Of a stretch of DNA of 45,120 nucleotides, positions 25,779 to 34,395 are shown piece by piece; position 1 is the first letter of the stretch; each line of letters starts with the position of its first letter. The translations under genes were made by a program, and so were the position numbers. The notes under the pieces are model-generated. The model did no database searches. It was not told the DNA's origin and worked only from the letters and a program-made list of their open reading frames with translations. The stretch is from Anaerolineae bacterium (GTDB lineage: Bacteria > Chloroflexota > Anaerolineae > Aggregatilineales > Phototrophicaceae): positions 1-45,120 of the forward strand of contig JAUZRW010000221.1 of NCBI GenBank assembly GCA_030950085.1, given 5' to 3'.

Positions 25779-26678
25779 GTGAATTACGAAAAATTAATTG
25801 AAAACCTCAACAATCCGAAGGTGCAGAGTCGGATTGCCTCTGTTTATATCTTAGGCATGGTCGATGAAGTACGAGCGATTGATACCCTCCGTAAACGCTA
25901 TGCCCGTGAATCTAATCATCAGATGAAACAAGCGATGCAAACTGTCGGCGGACAACTCGCCAAAGCCAAGCGCGAAGGCTATGATACAATTGAAGCCATC
26001 TGCGAACACTTCCACATCAACAAAGAATTGCAAATGCTGGCGAGTGAAGACGAAGAGGCTAAAATCCGCGAGATTCAGAAAAATACATCTCGTAATAAAA
26101 AAGACGATAATTTCAATGACCAATTATGGAGTGCGGCATCTGAGATGTTACAAGGTGGCGCGATGGCTGCTGGTATAGGCACTCCGGGTATGAATAATGT
26201 GGTCAATGTGGATATGACCTCTAATTTGGGCAATACAACAGATGTTATCAATCTGCACAATAAACGTATTCCGCCTGTGCGTCCACGTAACGATGATATC
26301 AGTCTGTGGATACAACGTCTGATGACTGAGGATGACCCCGATACACGGATTAACATCATTATTCAGATTGCCAATATGCACAATATCGCAGCATTGCCCT
26401 ATCTTGCAAATGTCTATTGGACAGACGAGGATGAGCGAGTCAAAGTCAGTGCGAAGAAATACGGTACATTGTTATATCTGAATGCGATTTATTGGCAAAT
26501 GGCGCAAGATGGCAGTATGCAACAAATCATCGCAGAAAAAGCGGCAAAACTAGGTGTGATATTAAGCGAAGAAAATACGATTCAAGTTCAACCGTCACAT
26601 GCGGCACATAATCAGAGCATTGAAGATATTCTGACAGCAGCAGAAGCAAAACGCAAGAAAAAGAAGAAGCGGCTTTAA
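25779..26678 (+). CDS. HEAT-like protein with coiled, basic C-terminus
   Basis: 299 aa from a GTG with AGAGGGG nine nt upstream. The N-terminus (NPKVQSRIASVYILGMVDEVRAIDTL) is HEAT-like. A second pair of HEAT-like helices is at about 185-235 (DDPDTRINIIIQIANMHNIAAL and DERVKVSAKKYGTLL). The middle (about 75-180) is polar with no recognised fold, and the C-terminus ends in a run of Lys/Arg (AKRKKKKKRL) likely to bind nucleic acid, membrane or acidic protein. Start of the GT9 gene is one base after its stop, so the two are co-translated. No catalytic motif seen. Confidence 0.7.
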   Translation: MNYEKLIENLNNPKVQSRIASVYILGMVDEVRAIDTLRKRYARESNHQMKQAMQTVGGQLAKAKREGYDTIEAICEHFHINKELQMLASEDEEAKIREIQKNTSRNKKDDNFNDQLWSAASEMLQGGAMAAGIGTPGMNNVVNVDMTSNLGNTTDVINLHNKRIPPVRPRNDDISLWIQRLMTEDDPDTRINIIIQIANMHNIAALPYLANVYWTDEDERVKVSAKKYGTLLYLNAIYWQMAQDGSMQQIIAEKAAKLGVILSEENTIQVQPSHAAHNQSIEDILTAAEAKRKKKKKRL

Positions 26679-26679
26679 G

Positions 26680-27732
26680 ATGCGAATTGTGTTAATCCTG
26701 CCCTGTTGTATCGGCGATGTCGTGATGGCGACTCCCACACTAACAGCATTACGCAATGCCTATCCTGATGCCCATATCACATGGGCAGTTGGGGGCTGGT
26801 CACGACGGGCAGTTGAATATCATCCGTCTGTGGATGCTATTCTGGATACCGGACATGCCGCTTTACCTATCAAATCGTTAAGTGGCTTTTTGTCATTTGT
26901 GCAAAAATTACGGTCTGGCAAATTTGACCTTGCTGTCTCATTGGTCAGGTCGCCTTTGATGAGCCTCGCTGTCTGGTTATCGGGTATTCCGCAACGTGCC
27001 GGACTCGATAGCAAAAGACGTGGATTCGGCTATACTATTCGCGCTCCCATTGACCCTAGCGAAGCCCGTCATGAGGTCGAAATTTATCTTGATGTAGCGC
27101 GTGCAATGGGCATTGATACGACAGATATGACTATCAATTTGCCTGTTTTGGCAGAAACTCGCCAGCGTGTGGCATTGCTGCTCACAGAGCGCGGAATCAA
27201 TAAGCCTTATTTTGTGGTCAATCCGACTGGCGGGGGTAATCCCGGTATGATGATGGATAGCAAACGTTATCCGCCTGCGTATCTGGCAACAGTAAGCGAT
27301 GCACTGGCAGCAGAATTGGAAATCACACCAATTTTGATTGGGGGCCCTGCCGATGGGCAAGTGGTGGAAAATTTACGCCATCAAGTAAAAACTGCTGCCC
27401 AAACATTCATCGGTAATTTGACCTTCCCTGAAATGGGCGCATTAGCCGCTGCCGCCCAATTTTACATCGGCAATGATACGGGTATCACGCATCTTGTAGC
27501 GGCATCCGGCGCGAAAACAATCATGATTCTGGGTCCATCAGACCCCAAACGTTATGCTCCATATACGAAAAATAGTTTGGCGCTATGGAAACCCGTTGCA
27601 TTAAAAGATGGCGGTGTCGCTAACAGCGAGAATTCAAAGTGGGATTGGGCGCGAGATGGTATCCAGCCCAATGAGGCTCTAAAGCAGATTAGGCGTTTTC
27701 TGACACTAGAAAATGACTCCGCAAAATCTTAA
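26680..27732 (+). CDS. Glycosyltransferase family 9 (heptosyltransferase-like)
   Basis: 350 aa. N-terminal RIVLILPCCIGDVVMATPTL (residues 2-21) is the GT9 acceptor-domain start (IGD.vmatP), and the C-terminal half carries FVVNPTGGG (about 182), a GG-P-D segment, and YIGNDTGITHLVAASG (about 262-277), the NDTG motif that binds the donor sugar nucleotide. GT9 enzymes move heptose or related sugars from ADP- or NDP-sugars to polysaccharide. Chloroflexota lack classical LPS, so the acceptor may be a surface glycan or glycolipid. It is coupled by one base to the upstream HEAT-like gene, so the basic HEAT protein may be its partner; this is inference. Confidence 0.85.
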   Translation: MRIVLILPCCIGDVVMATPTLTALRNAYPDAHITWAVGGWSRRAVEYHPSVDAILDTGHAALPIKSLSGFLSFVQKLRSGKFDLAVSLVRSPLMSLAVWLSGIPQRAGLDSKRRGFGYTIRAPIDPSEARHEVEIYLDVARAMGIDTTDMTINLPVLAETRQRVALLLTERGINKPYFVVNPTGGGNPGMMMDSKRYPPAYLATVSDALAAELEITPILIGGPADGQVVENLRHQVKTAAQTFIGNLTFPEMGALAAAAQFYIGNDTGITHLVAASGAKTIMILGPSDPKRYAPYTKNSLALWKPVALKDGGVANSENSKWDWARDGIQPNEALKQIRRFLTLENDSAKS

Positions 27733-27982
27733 TCTACGTTACAATAAAATTAAAGTACGTAGTATGTGAAATAACTGTCCAACCTAAAAGTGCTTATTTT
27801 ATTTTTTGAACCGCCAAAACGCCAAGTCGCCAAAAATAAGTGATGAATGAACGAGAGGACACCCTATCATAAGCTGAATTGCTGACCTGCTGAAAGCTAT
27901 TCTTTCGCTTACAACAAGTCAAAATACACATTGAATCGCTTATTCTATTTCACATAAAACCTAAAGTATAAGGATATTTCTA
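27733..27982. other. Gap with a short GCC-AAG type repeat
   Basis: Contains TGAACCGCCAAAACGCCAAGTCGCC (27809-27833), a direct tandem pattern of AACGCCAAG units like that in the 5741-5770 gap. I see no gene or recognisable promoter in the rest. Confidence 0.4.
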
Positions 27983-28630
27983 ATGTCACAAAGACCCTTA
28001 CGACAGTTACAAGAAAGTCGATTTAAGCCGCGCCATAAATCCCATGACCCCTCAATCACTCTCTCTACACCACAAAAAGACCGCCGCATGATGATTCCAT
28101 CTGGAACAATTGTAGAAGAATCGCCGTCTAAGATACGTTTCGGCTATCTTCGCTCATGGATAGTGAGTCTCTTAGCCTTAATTTTGCTGCCAGTGGGTGG
28201 ATTGTTGATTCTTGTTGGAACAACTATTGCTGGCGAACTAGACAGAGATTGGGTAGCGACGACTGCGGAAGTCACCACTGTTGATGATACTGCTATCATG
28301 TATCGGTGGCAGTTGCCAAATGGGACACAGCAAAATGGACGCATTGCCCGTACATGGGATGCTTTTGTCAAGCCGACTGCCGCAGGCGACCTCGCTATTC
28401 GTTTTAGCTTATGTGATATCGCCTCATTAGTGCTTGTCTCACCGGAACAGGGTGCAGATTTCACACTTTATTATGATGCGAATAGTCCCTCCAATGTCCA
28501 GTGTGTACCGATAACAGAAAATTGGGGAATAGGGTACTTCATCGGCGGGTGGGTACTGGTGATTTTCTCAATATTGATGCTGCTTCGTGCTTTCCATCGT
28601 GCGGCTGCACAACAGACAAATAGTGGCTAG
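27983..28630 (+). CDS. Two-span membrane protein, DUF3592-like
   Basis: 215 aa. A polar N-terminus (about 1-55), a first span (about 57-80, WIVSLLALILLPVGGLLILVG), an extracytoplasmic loop of about 100 residues with a TTAEVTTVDDTAIMYRWQLP strand pattern, and a second span near the C-terminus (about 180-203). The arrangement and the YRW/YDANSPSNVQC segment resemble DUF3592 proteins, whose role is not known. Only topology can be claimed. Transcribed in the same direction as the GT9 gene but 250 bp away. Confidence 0.55.
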   Translation: MSQRPLRQLQESRFKPRHKSHDPSITLSTPQKDRRMMIPSGTIVEESPSKIRFGYLRSWIVSLLALILLPVGGLLILVGTTIAGELDRDWVATTAEVTTVDDTAIMYRWQLPNGTQQNGRIARTWDAFVKPTAAGDLAIRFSLCDIASLVLVSPEQGADFTLYYDANSPSNVQCVPITENWGIGYFIGGWVLVIFSILMLLRAFHRAAAQQTNSG

Positions 28631-28745
28631 CTTGTCGCCAACACTGCCCATAAAGTAATGCCGCTTGAGGGGTTGAATTTAGTTTCATAAAATATAGACA
28701 AAAACTGGTAAATATGGTATATTATCTCTGATGGATAGCTCGTGT

Positions 28746-28993
28746 AAATCCCTGCTTGATTTGACTATGCAAGTTACAACGGTAAGCGAGCGGCTGTGAT
28801 TATGATGACAGCTTCTAGCTTATCTGATGATATATCTATGGAAGACAGTGCCGACCTGACTCTGTACAAGCCTGTTTCAACAACTGAACTGATAGCCATT
28901 GTGAAACGCCTCTTGCACAATATCATAGGGAAAACACTCTCTCTAACAGCCCATTCTACGTCAGCGCCCCCACAAGCAAGTTCAAGAATTTGA
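28746..28993 (+). pseudogene. Decayed response-regulator receiver domain
   Basis: Codons 28793-28970 read AAVIMMTASSLSDDISMED and end in LYKPVSTTELIAIVKRLLHN, which is the beta4 to alpha5 part of a two-component receiver domain, including the switch Thr/Ser after MMTA and the conserved Lys of KP. In a different frame just upstream, 28746-28769 reads KSLLDLTM, the phosphoacceptor-Asp segment (ILLDLTMP). The two are out of frame and only about eight codons apart rather than about 25, so the middle is deleted. No intact gene remains. Confidence 0.6.
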
Positions 28994-29102
28994 AAAAGCA
29001 ACCCAGCAAGGTAAAATAATCATCCTCGCAGCTTTGCTTCTATGATAAGATGGTGATACAGCGTTGCACAGTACGCCATGAGTTGTCGAAGGTTTTGTCG
29101 TC

Positions 29103-30209
29103 ATGAAACACTTAATCTGGATTTTCATTATTATCGTCGTTGCTTGTACACCCACCACCTCATCTGAGCCATCTTATACTGCCCCGATACCCTTATCCCT
29201 CGCAGAGAGTGAATTTATAGATTCGGATATTGTAGCATCATGGGAATGGTCAGAATTAGAGCAAAATCAGGTCTTTGCTCTACGTGTTGGCTACGAAGAT
29301 GACCCACCGCAAGACCTATGGTTGGCGGATAAGCAAGTCAATATTCAGTCTATGATTGACAGTTACAGCCAAGCAGTTGGGACATTTTATTGGCAAGTCG
29401 CTGTTGTTAACACATCTACTGAAGGCGGCTTTGACTCGATGGGCAGCGAATGGAGCGAAGTTGTCACGCTGAATCGAGTACGGCGCTTTACACTTGAACC
29501 CCTCCCTAGCGAAATCCAGTCTGATATGGCACGTTACATTAGCGAACAAGGGTTTACATCGCAATTCGAGATAGCCAATTTCACACGAGATTTTGTTTAT
29601 ACCAACACAGATATCAGCCGACAAGGTGACTATGCGGCGGATTTTAGTGATGCCATGCAGTCGGTCTTCAATCATTGGGCAAATGCCACCGATGCACCGC
29701 AACTCTATTGTAATGGCATGTCTACGGGTATGTTGACCGTTTTCCAAGAAGTGGGTATCGAAAGCCGATTGGTTTTCCTCTATGGAGCAGTCAGTGGATG
29801 GTTCACACAGCATACTTTTTTGGAAGTATTCAATAGTGATACCCAACGCTGGGAAGTGCAAGACCCGACGTTTAATCTCTATTATGTCGATACAGAAACC
29901 GGCGAACGGGTCTCTGCCGAGCGTATGGTTTTTGGCGATTTAGATACATTAGCCGGGTGCAATACCGATGGTACATGCAGCCGTGAAGTGATATCAGAAA
30001 CTGTGGAGGAGTATCTTGGGGCATTCCGTAGCGGTCATGCTGCCGACGAAGTATGGATTAACCCGAATCGTCTCAATATTTCGCAGCGCATTACTGGACA
30101 AGAAAATAACAATTTCCCTGAATTTATCTCGCGGATGACGGGCATCGCACAACGGGATATTATTTTCCACTTTGATAGCTGGGAAAGTATCGACACACCA
30201 GACATCTAA
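29103..30209 (+). CDS. Lipoprotein with transglutaminase-like domain
   Basis: 368 aa. A lipobox IVVAC with Cys15 marks a lipoprotein, processed after diacylglyceryl transfer. Residues 30-130 are beta-rich and Ig- or FN3-like (VASWEWSELEQNQVFALRV and FYWQVAVVNTS). Residues 140-290 read as a transglutaminase/papain-like core: Cys203 in LYCNGMSTGM, His237 in FTQHTFLEVF, Asp254 in WEVQDPTFN, the Cys-His-Asp triad. Activity may be amide cleavage or crosslinking of surface proteins; unknown. Start ATG lacks a strong ribosome site. A terminator hairpin is shared with the convergent small membrane protein gene. Confidence 0.78.
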   Translation: MKHLIWIFIIIVVACTPTTSSEPSYTAPIPLSLAESEFIDSDIVASWEWSELEQNQVFALRVGYEDDPPQDLWLADKQVNIQSMIDSYSQAVGTFYWQVAVVNTSTEGGFDSMGSEWSEVVTLNRVRRFTLEPLPSEIQSDMARYISEQGFTSQFEIANFTRDFVYTNTDISRQGDYAADFSDAMQSVFNHWANATDAPQLYCNGMSTGMLTVFQEVGIESRLVFLYGAVSGWFTQHTFLEVFNSDTQRWEVQDPTFNLYYVDTETGERVSAERMVFGDLDTLAGCNTDGTCSREVISETVEEYLGAFRSGHAADEVWINPNRLNISQRITGQENNNFPEFISRMTGIAQRDIIFHFDSWESIDTPDI

Positions 30210-30223
30210 AGTGCATAACAAGT

Positions 30224-30249
30224 GGGCGTAGTCGATATATGCTACGCCC
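30224..30249. terminator. Hairpin between convergent genes
   Basis: GGGCGTAG (30224-30231) and CTACGCCC (30242-30249) form an 8-bp perfect stem with a 10-nt loop, placed between the stop codons of the lipoprotein gene and the minus-strand membrane protein gene. Followed by TATGATAATTATT, weakly U-rich. Confidence 0.55.
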
Positions 30250-30257
30250 TATGATAA

Positions 30258-30623
30258 TTATTCTGCGTCAGAATCACTTTCATGAATCTCTTCAATTTCG
30301 ACATCAACTTTTCTCTCGCCATTTTTACGCTTATTGCTCACGCTGTCTGGCATTTCAAATTCGAGTTGAAGCCCCCCGAAAGACTTGGAAACGATGTTGT
30401 AGAGGAAGGCTGTCATGCCTGCCGAAAATGATGAGAAGAGACCGTTAATCGCCATCATAATTGCCATCTTTAACCAGAATTCTAGTGGTAAGCGTGTCAC
30501 AGGGAAATCATTGATAATCGCCATCACCAAAGCGAACATCAAAAAAGCCATATTAGTCGCCACACTGAACCAGAAACCCACCCGTCCCGCAGAACGAAGC
30601 CCGACACGGCGTAATGTAACCAT
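30258..30623 (-). CDS. Small two-span membrane protein (DUF3566-like)
   Basis: 121 aa. Two spans (about 17-38 and 51-78) with a short loop, then an acidic tail (EIEEIHESDSDAE). The pattern VGFWFSVATNMAFLMF with FSAGMTAFLYNIVSKSFGGL recalls the DUF3566 family, a small membrane protein with no defined role in actinobacteria and Chloroflexota. No catalytic motif; family match is tentative. Confidence 0.5.
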   Translation of the reverse strand: MVTLRRVGLRSAGRVGFWFSVATNMAFLMFALVMAIINDFPVTRLPLEFWLKMAIMMAINGLFSSFSAGMTAFLYNIVSKSFGGLQLEFEMPDSVSNKRKNGERKVDVEIEEIHESDSDAE

Positions 30624-30723
30624 TTTTCCTACTCCTTGATAATATTCTTACAGTCAGTATACGGGAAAATGAGTCAATTTTGGCATTTTTGTTATGCAAT
30701 ATGGGTATAAATTCGCAAACAGT

Positions 30724-31452
30724 TTACAATTTGTACTGTGCCAACGCCTCATATATCGCTTGACACTCATCTACGAGAGCTTGCAGATGTTGTGGCGCAG
30801 GGCTTTCATCATGCTTATAGGGCATAAATTCGGTTGATTGCTCGACAGCCGCATACCAATATTCTGCCCAAATACCATCTGTTTCGCGTTTTCCAGCCGC
30901 CCAACTGAGCATTGCCTCATCAAACGGCACATTAATCGCCTCGCACAACTTCGATAATGTCCTTCGTGGGTCTCGCAAGACATCTTGGGCATCAATCACG
31001 GGTGGGATTGTTCCACTTTGTTGGCGCACCGAGTTGAAAATGTCAAGTTGCTGTGGAAAACCTGTTTGGTCAATTTTGGGATTGCGAATCACCTTTGCAA
31101 ATGATTTGACGACAAGACGTGGTTCGCGCAATAAAAAACAATTCGTGACCTTCTGCATCCATGTTTTGTCCATATGCGGCAACATATGATGAGTCATGTG
31201 TTTTTGATAGTAGATGGCTTTATCGTGTGGCACATCACCTGTGAGTTGTTGTGCCACCTTGCGCCAATCCGTTTCATAACTGTCGATAATCGCCTCTGCG
31301 CCGGGATGGTCATGTTCGGTCTGTGTGAGATAGTGTGCATAAAAAGGTTCATCAACCACCCATGTATCCGCACGATTACCCCATGAACGCAGCATCGCTG
31401 TTGATATGTTGCGGGGTCCCGACCACATGGCAATATAACGCTGTTCTGTCAT
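30724..31452 (-). CDS. Sulfotransferase-like (P-loop) protein
   Basis: 242 aa. The N-terminal AMWSGPRNISTAMLRSW (about 8-24) is a PAPS-loop-like P-loop (SGPRNIST) of the sulfotransferase superfamily, followed by VVDEPFYAHYL. The CFLLREPRLVVKSFAKV segment (about 106-122) is the 3'-phosphate-binding Arg/Ser motif. This subgroup is often annotated as sulfotransferase-like and is found as a stand-alone protein or fused to aminotransferases; its true substrate is unknown. Single gene on the minus strand, next to the plus-strand HindIII system. Confidence 0.7.
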   Translation of the reverse strand: MTEQRYIAMWSGPRNISTAMLRSWGNRADTWVVDEPFYAHYLTQTEHDHPGAEAIIDSYETDWRKVAQQLTGDVPHDKAIYYQKHMTHHMLPHMDKTWMQKVTNCFLLREPRLVVKSFAKVIRNPKIDQTGFPQQLDIFNSVRQQSGTIPPVIDAQDVLRDPRRTLSKLCEAINVPFDEAMLSWAAGKRETDGIWAEYWYAAVEQSTEFMPYKHDESPAPQHLQALVDECQAIYEALAQYKL

Positions 31453-31598
31453 CGTTTTATTTTCCTAAATATCGGTGGCAAGACGCACCTCACCCTAATA
31501 TCAGTATTTTCACAACAACTATAACTACCTTATAGGCAACTGCCAACTCACACCCCAATTTCTATTTAACTCTATGACGCGAATCAAGGATAGGCATG

Positions 31599-31616
31599 AT
31601 ACAATCATGATTGTAT
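31599..31616. promoter_or_regulatory. 18-bp perfect palindrome upstream of the HindIII endonuclease gene
   Basis: ATACAATCATGATTGTAT is its own reverse complement. It lies 25 bp before the TTG start. There is no following T-run, so an operator is more likely than a terminator. No controller (C protein) gene is present, so the binding protein is unknown. Confidence 0.5.
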
Positions 31617-31641
31617 TACTGATGTAGCATAAGGATTTTGT

Positions 31642-32490
31642 TTGCGAAAGAAAATCATTTCATTAATTTACACGATTGTAAAACAAGATAATGCCTTTGA
31701 GTTACTTGAAGATGAACTTATGCAAATGGATGATGACACATTCAGTCAAATATTATTGACTTGTGGAGCAATCCCAGAAGAGTTCAACCATGATTCATCA
31801 GAGGAAAAACTATGGGCGAAATCTTGCGATGTTTTGCTGGCAATGGCATGGAATAAACTGGGGATAAAATCAGAGGTTCTTCGTGTCCGCGGTGATTCGG
31901 CAGATGTTCGTGGGGCATCTGATAAATATACTATTGTTGGTGATGCTAAAGCTTTTCGATTAAGTCGGACTGCGAAAAATCAAAAGGATTTCAAAATTAC
32001 GGCATTAGATGATTGGAGGCGAAGTGATACCTTCGCCTGTTTAGTATCACCCTTGTACCAATTTCCGTCTCGCAGCAGTCAAATATACGAACAAGCTAAA
32101 AGCAAAAATGTCACATTATTATCTTATGCCCACCTCAAGTTTTTCATTCAATATACAGACCCTAAAACAGATTTAACCCCATTATGGACACTGGCTCAAA
32201 AACTAGAACCCACAAAAGATGCTCGTTCATATTGGGAAGCATTAGATGATGTAACCGTTGAACTCACGAATCAAAGTTATCAAATTCTTAAAACGTACTT
32301 GCGTGATAGCGGTACGTATGTCTCACAAATTGCACAAGAGGGAATTAAATATTGGCAAAATGTTATCAGTGAATATCGTACCTTAACGAAAGAAGAGGCT
32401 ATTGAACGCTTAATCAGGGCAGAGCGTTTGGATAGCAAAATTGTGCAAATCAAAGCAACGCTTGCGAGGGCTAAAAATCTTCATGGATAA
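31642..32490 (+). CDS. HindIII-type type II restriction endonuclease
   Basis: 282 aa from a TTG with AAGGA six nt upstream. The segment GDAKAFRLSRTAKNQKDF (about 100-117) is nearly the same as I recall from the Haemophilus influenzae HindIII enzyme, including the catalytic Asp101 and Lys103 of the PD-(D/E)xK-type site. Other family parts: EEKLWAKSCDVLLAMAW (54-70), LRVRGDSADVRGASDKY (80-96), the QFPSRSSQIYEQ segment, and the C-terminal TKEEAIERLIRA. Length is close to HindIII (300 aa). The enzyme would cut A^AGCTT. The codons for Ala-Lys-Ala-Phe in the catalytic motif contain the only AAGCTT (31949-31954) I find in the window. Stop overlaps the methyltransferase start by 8 bp. Confidence 0.93.
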   Translation: MRKKIISLIYTIVKQDNAFELLEDELMQMDDDTFSQILLTCGAIPEEFNHDSSEEKLWAKSCDVLLAMAWNKLGIKSEVLRVRGDSADVRGASDKYTIVGDAKAFRLSRTAKNQKDFKITALDDWRRSDTFACLVSPLYQFPSRSSQIYEQAKSKNVTLLSYAHLKFFIQYTDPKTDLTPLWTLAQKLEPTKDARSYWEALDDVTVELTNQSYQILKTYLRDSGTYVSQIAQEGIKYWQNVISEYRTLTKEEAIERLIRAERLDSKIVQIKATLARAKNLHG

Positions 32491-33421
32491 GTTTATAGAT
32501 AAAATAATGACGGCAGATTGCCTCGATATCTTGCCGCAGTTGACCGATAACAGTGTGCATTGTGTTGTTTCGGATATTCCATATGGTATTAATTTAGATG
32601 AATGGGATGTTATTCACTCAAACACAAATTCAGCATTACTGGGTCAATCACCTGCACAACTTGGCAAAAGTGGCTTTAAGCGACGTGGAAAACCCATCCG
32701 TGGCTGGAATGCCGCAGACCGCAATATCCCAAAAGAATATGAAAGATGGTGTTCGGATTGGGCATCGGCGCTTTATCCAAAACTTAAAGATGGTGCAAGT
32801 GTATTCATTTTCGGCGCACGGAGAACTATTCATCGTGCCATTGTTGCGCTTGAGGATAGTGGTCTTTTACTACGAGACATCCTATCTTGGGAAAAACCCA
32901 ACGCCCATCATCGCGCTCAACGCATAAGCGGAGTTTTGGAAAAACGTGGGCTAAAAACCGAGGCTGAGAAATGGGAAGGGTGGCGCTTAGGTAATTTAGC
33001 ACCGATATGGGAACCCATTGCGTGGTTGTTTAAGCCCTATGACCATACAATCACAGATAATGTTTTGACAAATGAGGTCGGGGCTATACATATAGACGCA
33101 TGTAAAATTAACGGTAAAAGTCCATCAAATACACTCAAATTTTGGTTTGATAAAGATGAAGAAAGGTTTCATGAGGCTCAAAAACCTTTATCTCTATTGA
33201 AATTTCTTATTTTATTAACAACACGAGAAAATCAAATTGTATTAGATCCGTTTGTTGGAAGTGGGTCAACTGCTTTAGCATCGGCTGAACTTAATCGTCG
33301 TTACGTAGGTATCGAAATCAATTCAGAATATACTGATATAGCCATAAGACGGATTGCGACACGACAAGCCTTCGTAGAACCTGCATCCAATATTCTGCCT
33401 AAGCAAAAGCCATTGCTGTGA
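32483..33421 (+). CDS. HindIII-type adenine-N6 DNA methyltransferase
   Basis: 312 aa from the ATG at 32483, within the last codons of the endonuclease gene (8-bp overlap), so the two are translated together. Motif order is catalytic SDIPYG (DPPY-type motif IV, about residues 30-35; D-I-P-Y variant) near the N-terminus, then VFIFGARRTIHRA, a WRLGNLAPIWEPIAWLFKP segment, and DPFVGSGSTALASAELN (SAM-binding motif I, about 262-278) at the C-terminus. This catalytic-first order is the beta group and fits M.HindIII, which methylates the first A of AAGCTT. The frame upstream to 32441 is not needed. It is followed 18 bp later by a HEAT-like gene. Confidence 0.93.
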   Translation: MDKFIDKIMTADCLDILPQLTDNSVHCVVSDIPYGINLDEWDVIHSNTNSALLGQSPAQLGKSGFKRRGKPIRGWNAADRNIPKEYERWCSDWASALYPKLKDGASVFIFGARRTIHRAIVALEDSGLLLRDILSWEKPNAHHRAQRISGVLEKRGLKTEAEKWEGWRLGNLAPIWEPIAWLFKPYDHTITDNVLTNEVGAIHIDACKINGKSPSNTLKFWFDKDEERFHEAQKPLSLLKFLILLTTRENQIVLDPFVGSGSTALASAELNRRYVGIEINSEYTDIAIRRIATRQAFVEPASNILPKQKPLL

Positions 33422-33439
33422 AGTATCAGGTACAAAATA

Positions 33440-34234
33440 ATGTCTCAATTTTCCGATGATATTCAAAGTCACATTGCCGAAATCGACTCGAAACGTCTAG
33501 CACCCATGATGACGGCGGTACAGGCACTCCTCACGATGAACACGCCCGATAGCCAAGCCGCCTTACTGATGGCACTGCATCAATTGTATAGTGCCCCCGA
33601 TTTATACTGGCAAGTTATCGACAATCTAGGTGAACAAGGAGTCATTGAGGCTGTTGAGTATTATGAAAAAGTTCTTGTCCAAGATAACGAGACGTTTAAT
33701 TATCGCTTAAAAGAAGTCGCCTTACATCATATCCACCATTTAGGGGCTAAGACTGCGCGGCGTATTATATCGGAGTCTCTGCTCTATCTGGATGATGAAG
33801 ATTTACTACGCTTGGCATTGTCATTATTGGCTGAACCAGCCGATGACGCGGCGCTCTATCGTCTGCTGTCGATTGTTCGCCAGCATAGCAAGCACTTTGT
33901 CCGACGGGCTGCGGTCAAGCAAATGGCATATCGTTTTGACTCGCAATTACTGATACCCTTTGCATTAGGATTGATTCATAGCGATTTCCCCGACACAGGT
34001 GAACGTGGTAGTGCGGTCTCCCTCTTGTGGCATCTCATCATGCAACATAAATTGGCAGGTTATGAAAATGAAGTTATTCTAGCCCTGAAATATTGTCTCT
34101 ACTGCTTGCCAGAATTAGGCATTATGCCCTATCGCTGCCTGATGTCACTACCCAGCCCACTCGCTAAAACTATCCTCAGCGAATGGGATACTGATTCCAA
34201 GCTAAAGCCCGATACTGTCCAAATTTTCCCATGA
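33440..34234 (+). CDS. HEAT-like helical repeat protein
   Basis: 264 aa, all helical with HEAT-like units (about 80-100 and 120-200: YRLKEVALHHIHHLGAKTAR, DLLRLALSLLAEPADDAAL, VRRAAVKQMAYRFDSQLLI, GSAVSLLWHLIMQHK). Only moderate similarity to the HEAT consensus and no catalytic motif. Starts 18 bp after the HindIII methyltransferase stop, so it may be cotranscribed with the system; base composition returns to the local average here, suggesting it belongs to the host side of the junction. Function unknown. Confidence 0.6.
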   Translation: MSQFSDDIQSHIAEIDSKRLAPMMTAVQALLTMNTPDSQAALLMALHQLYSAPDLYWQVIDNLGEQGVIEAVEYYEKVLVQDNETFNYRLKEVALHHIHHLGAKTARRIISESLLYLDDEDLLRLALSLLAEPADDAALYRLLSIVRQHSKHFVRRAAVKQMAYRFDSQLLIPFALGLIHSDFPDTGERGSAVSLLWHLIMQHKLAGYENEVILALKYCLYCLPELGIMPYRCLMSLPSPLAKTILSEWDTDSKLKPDTVQIFP

Positions 34235-34305
34235 TGGATAGCTATTTTCACCACTGTACTGTCATCATTTTTACTTAAATTGAACCTGATTTTGCTACCC
34301 GCCCT

Positions 34306-34395
34306 CTAGTACTTGACCAATTTAATTCTTGAAGATTGGGCGCAGCACGCTGTCGCCCCTACGAAACCTTGAAAACTTTTTTGGTAATGTACTAG
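34306..34395. repeat. MITE-like element, family C copy 2 (90 bp)
   Basis: Inverted ends CTAGTACTTGACCAA and TTGGTAATGTACTAG surround an interior matching copy 1 (967-1064) in both flanks. It supplies the TTG start and first 22 or so codons of the open frame of the next gene. Confidence 0.65.
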
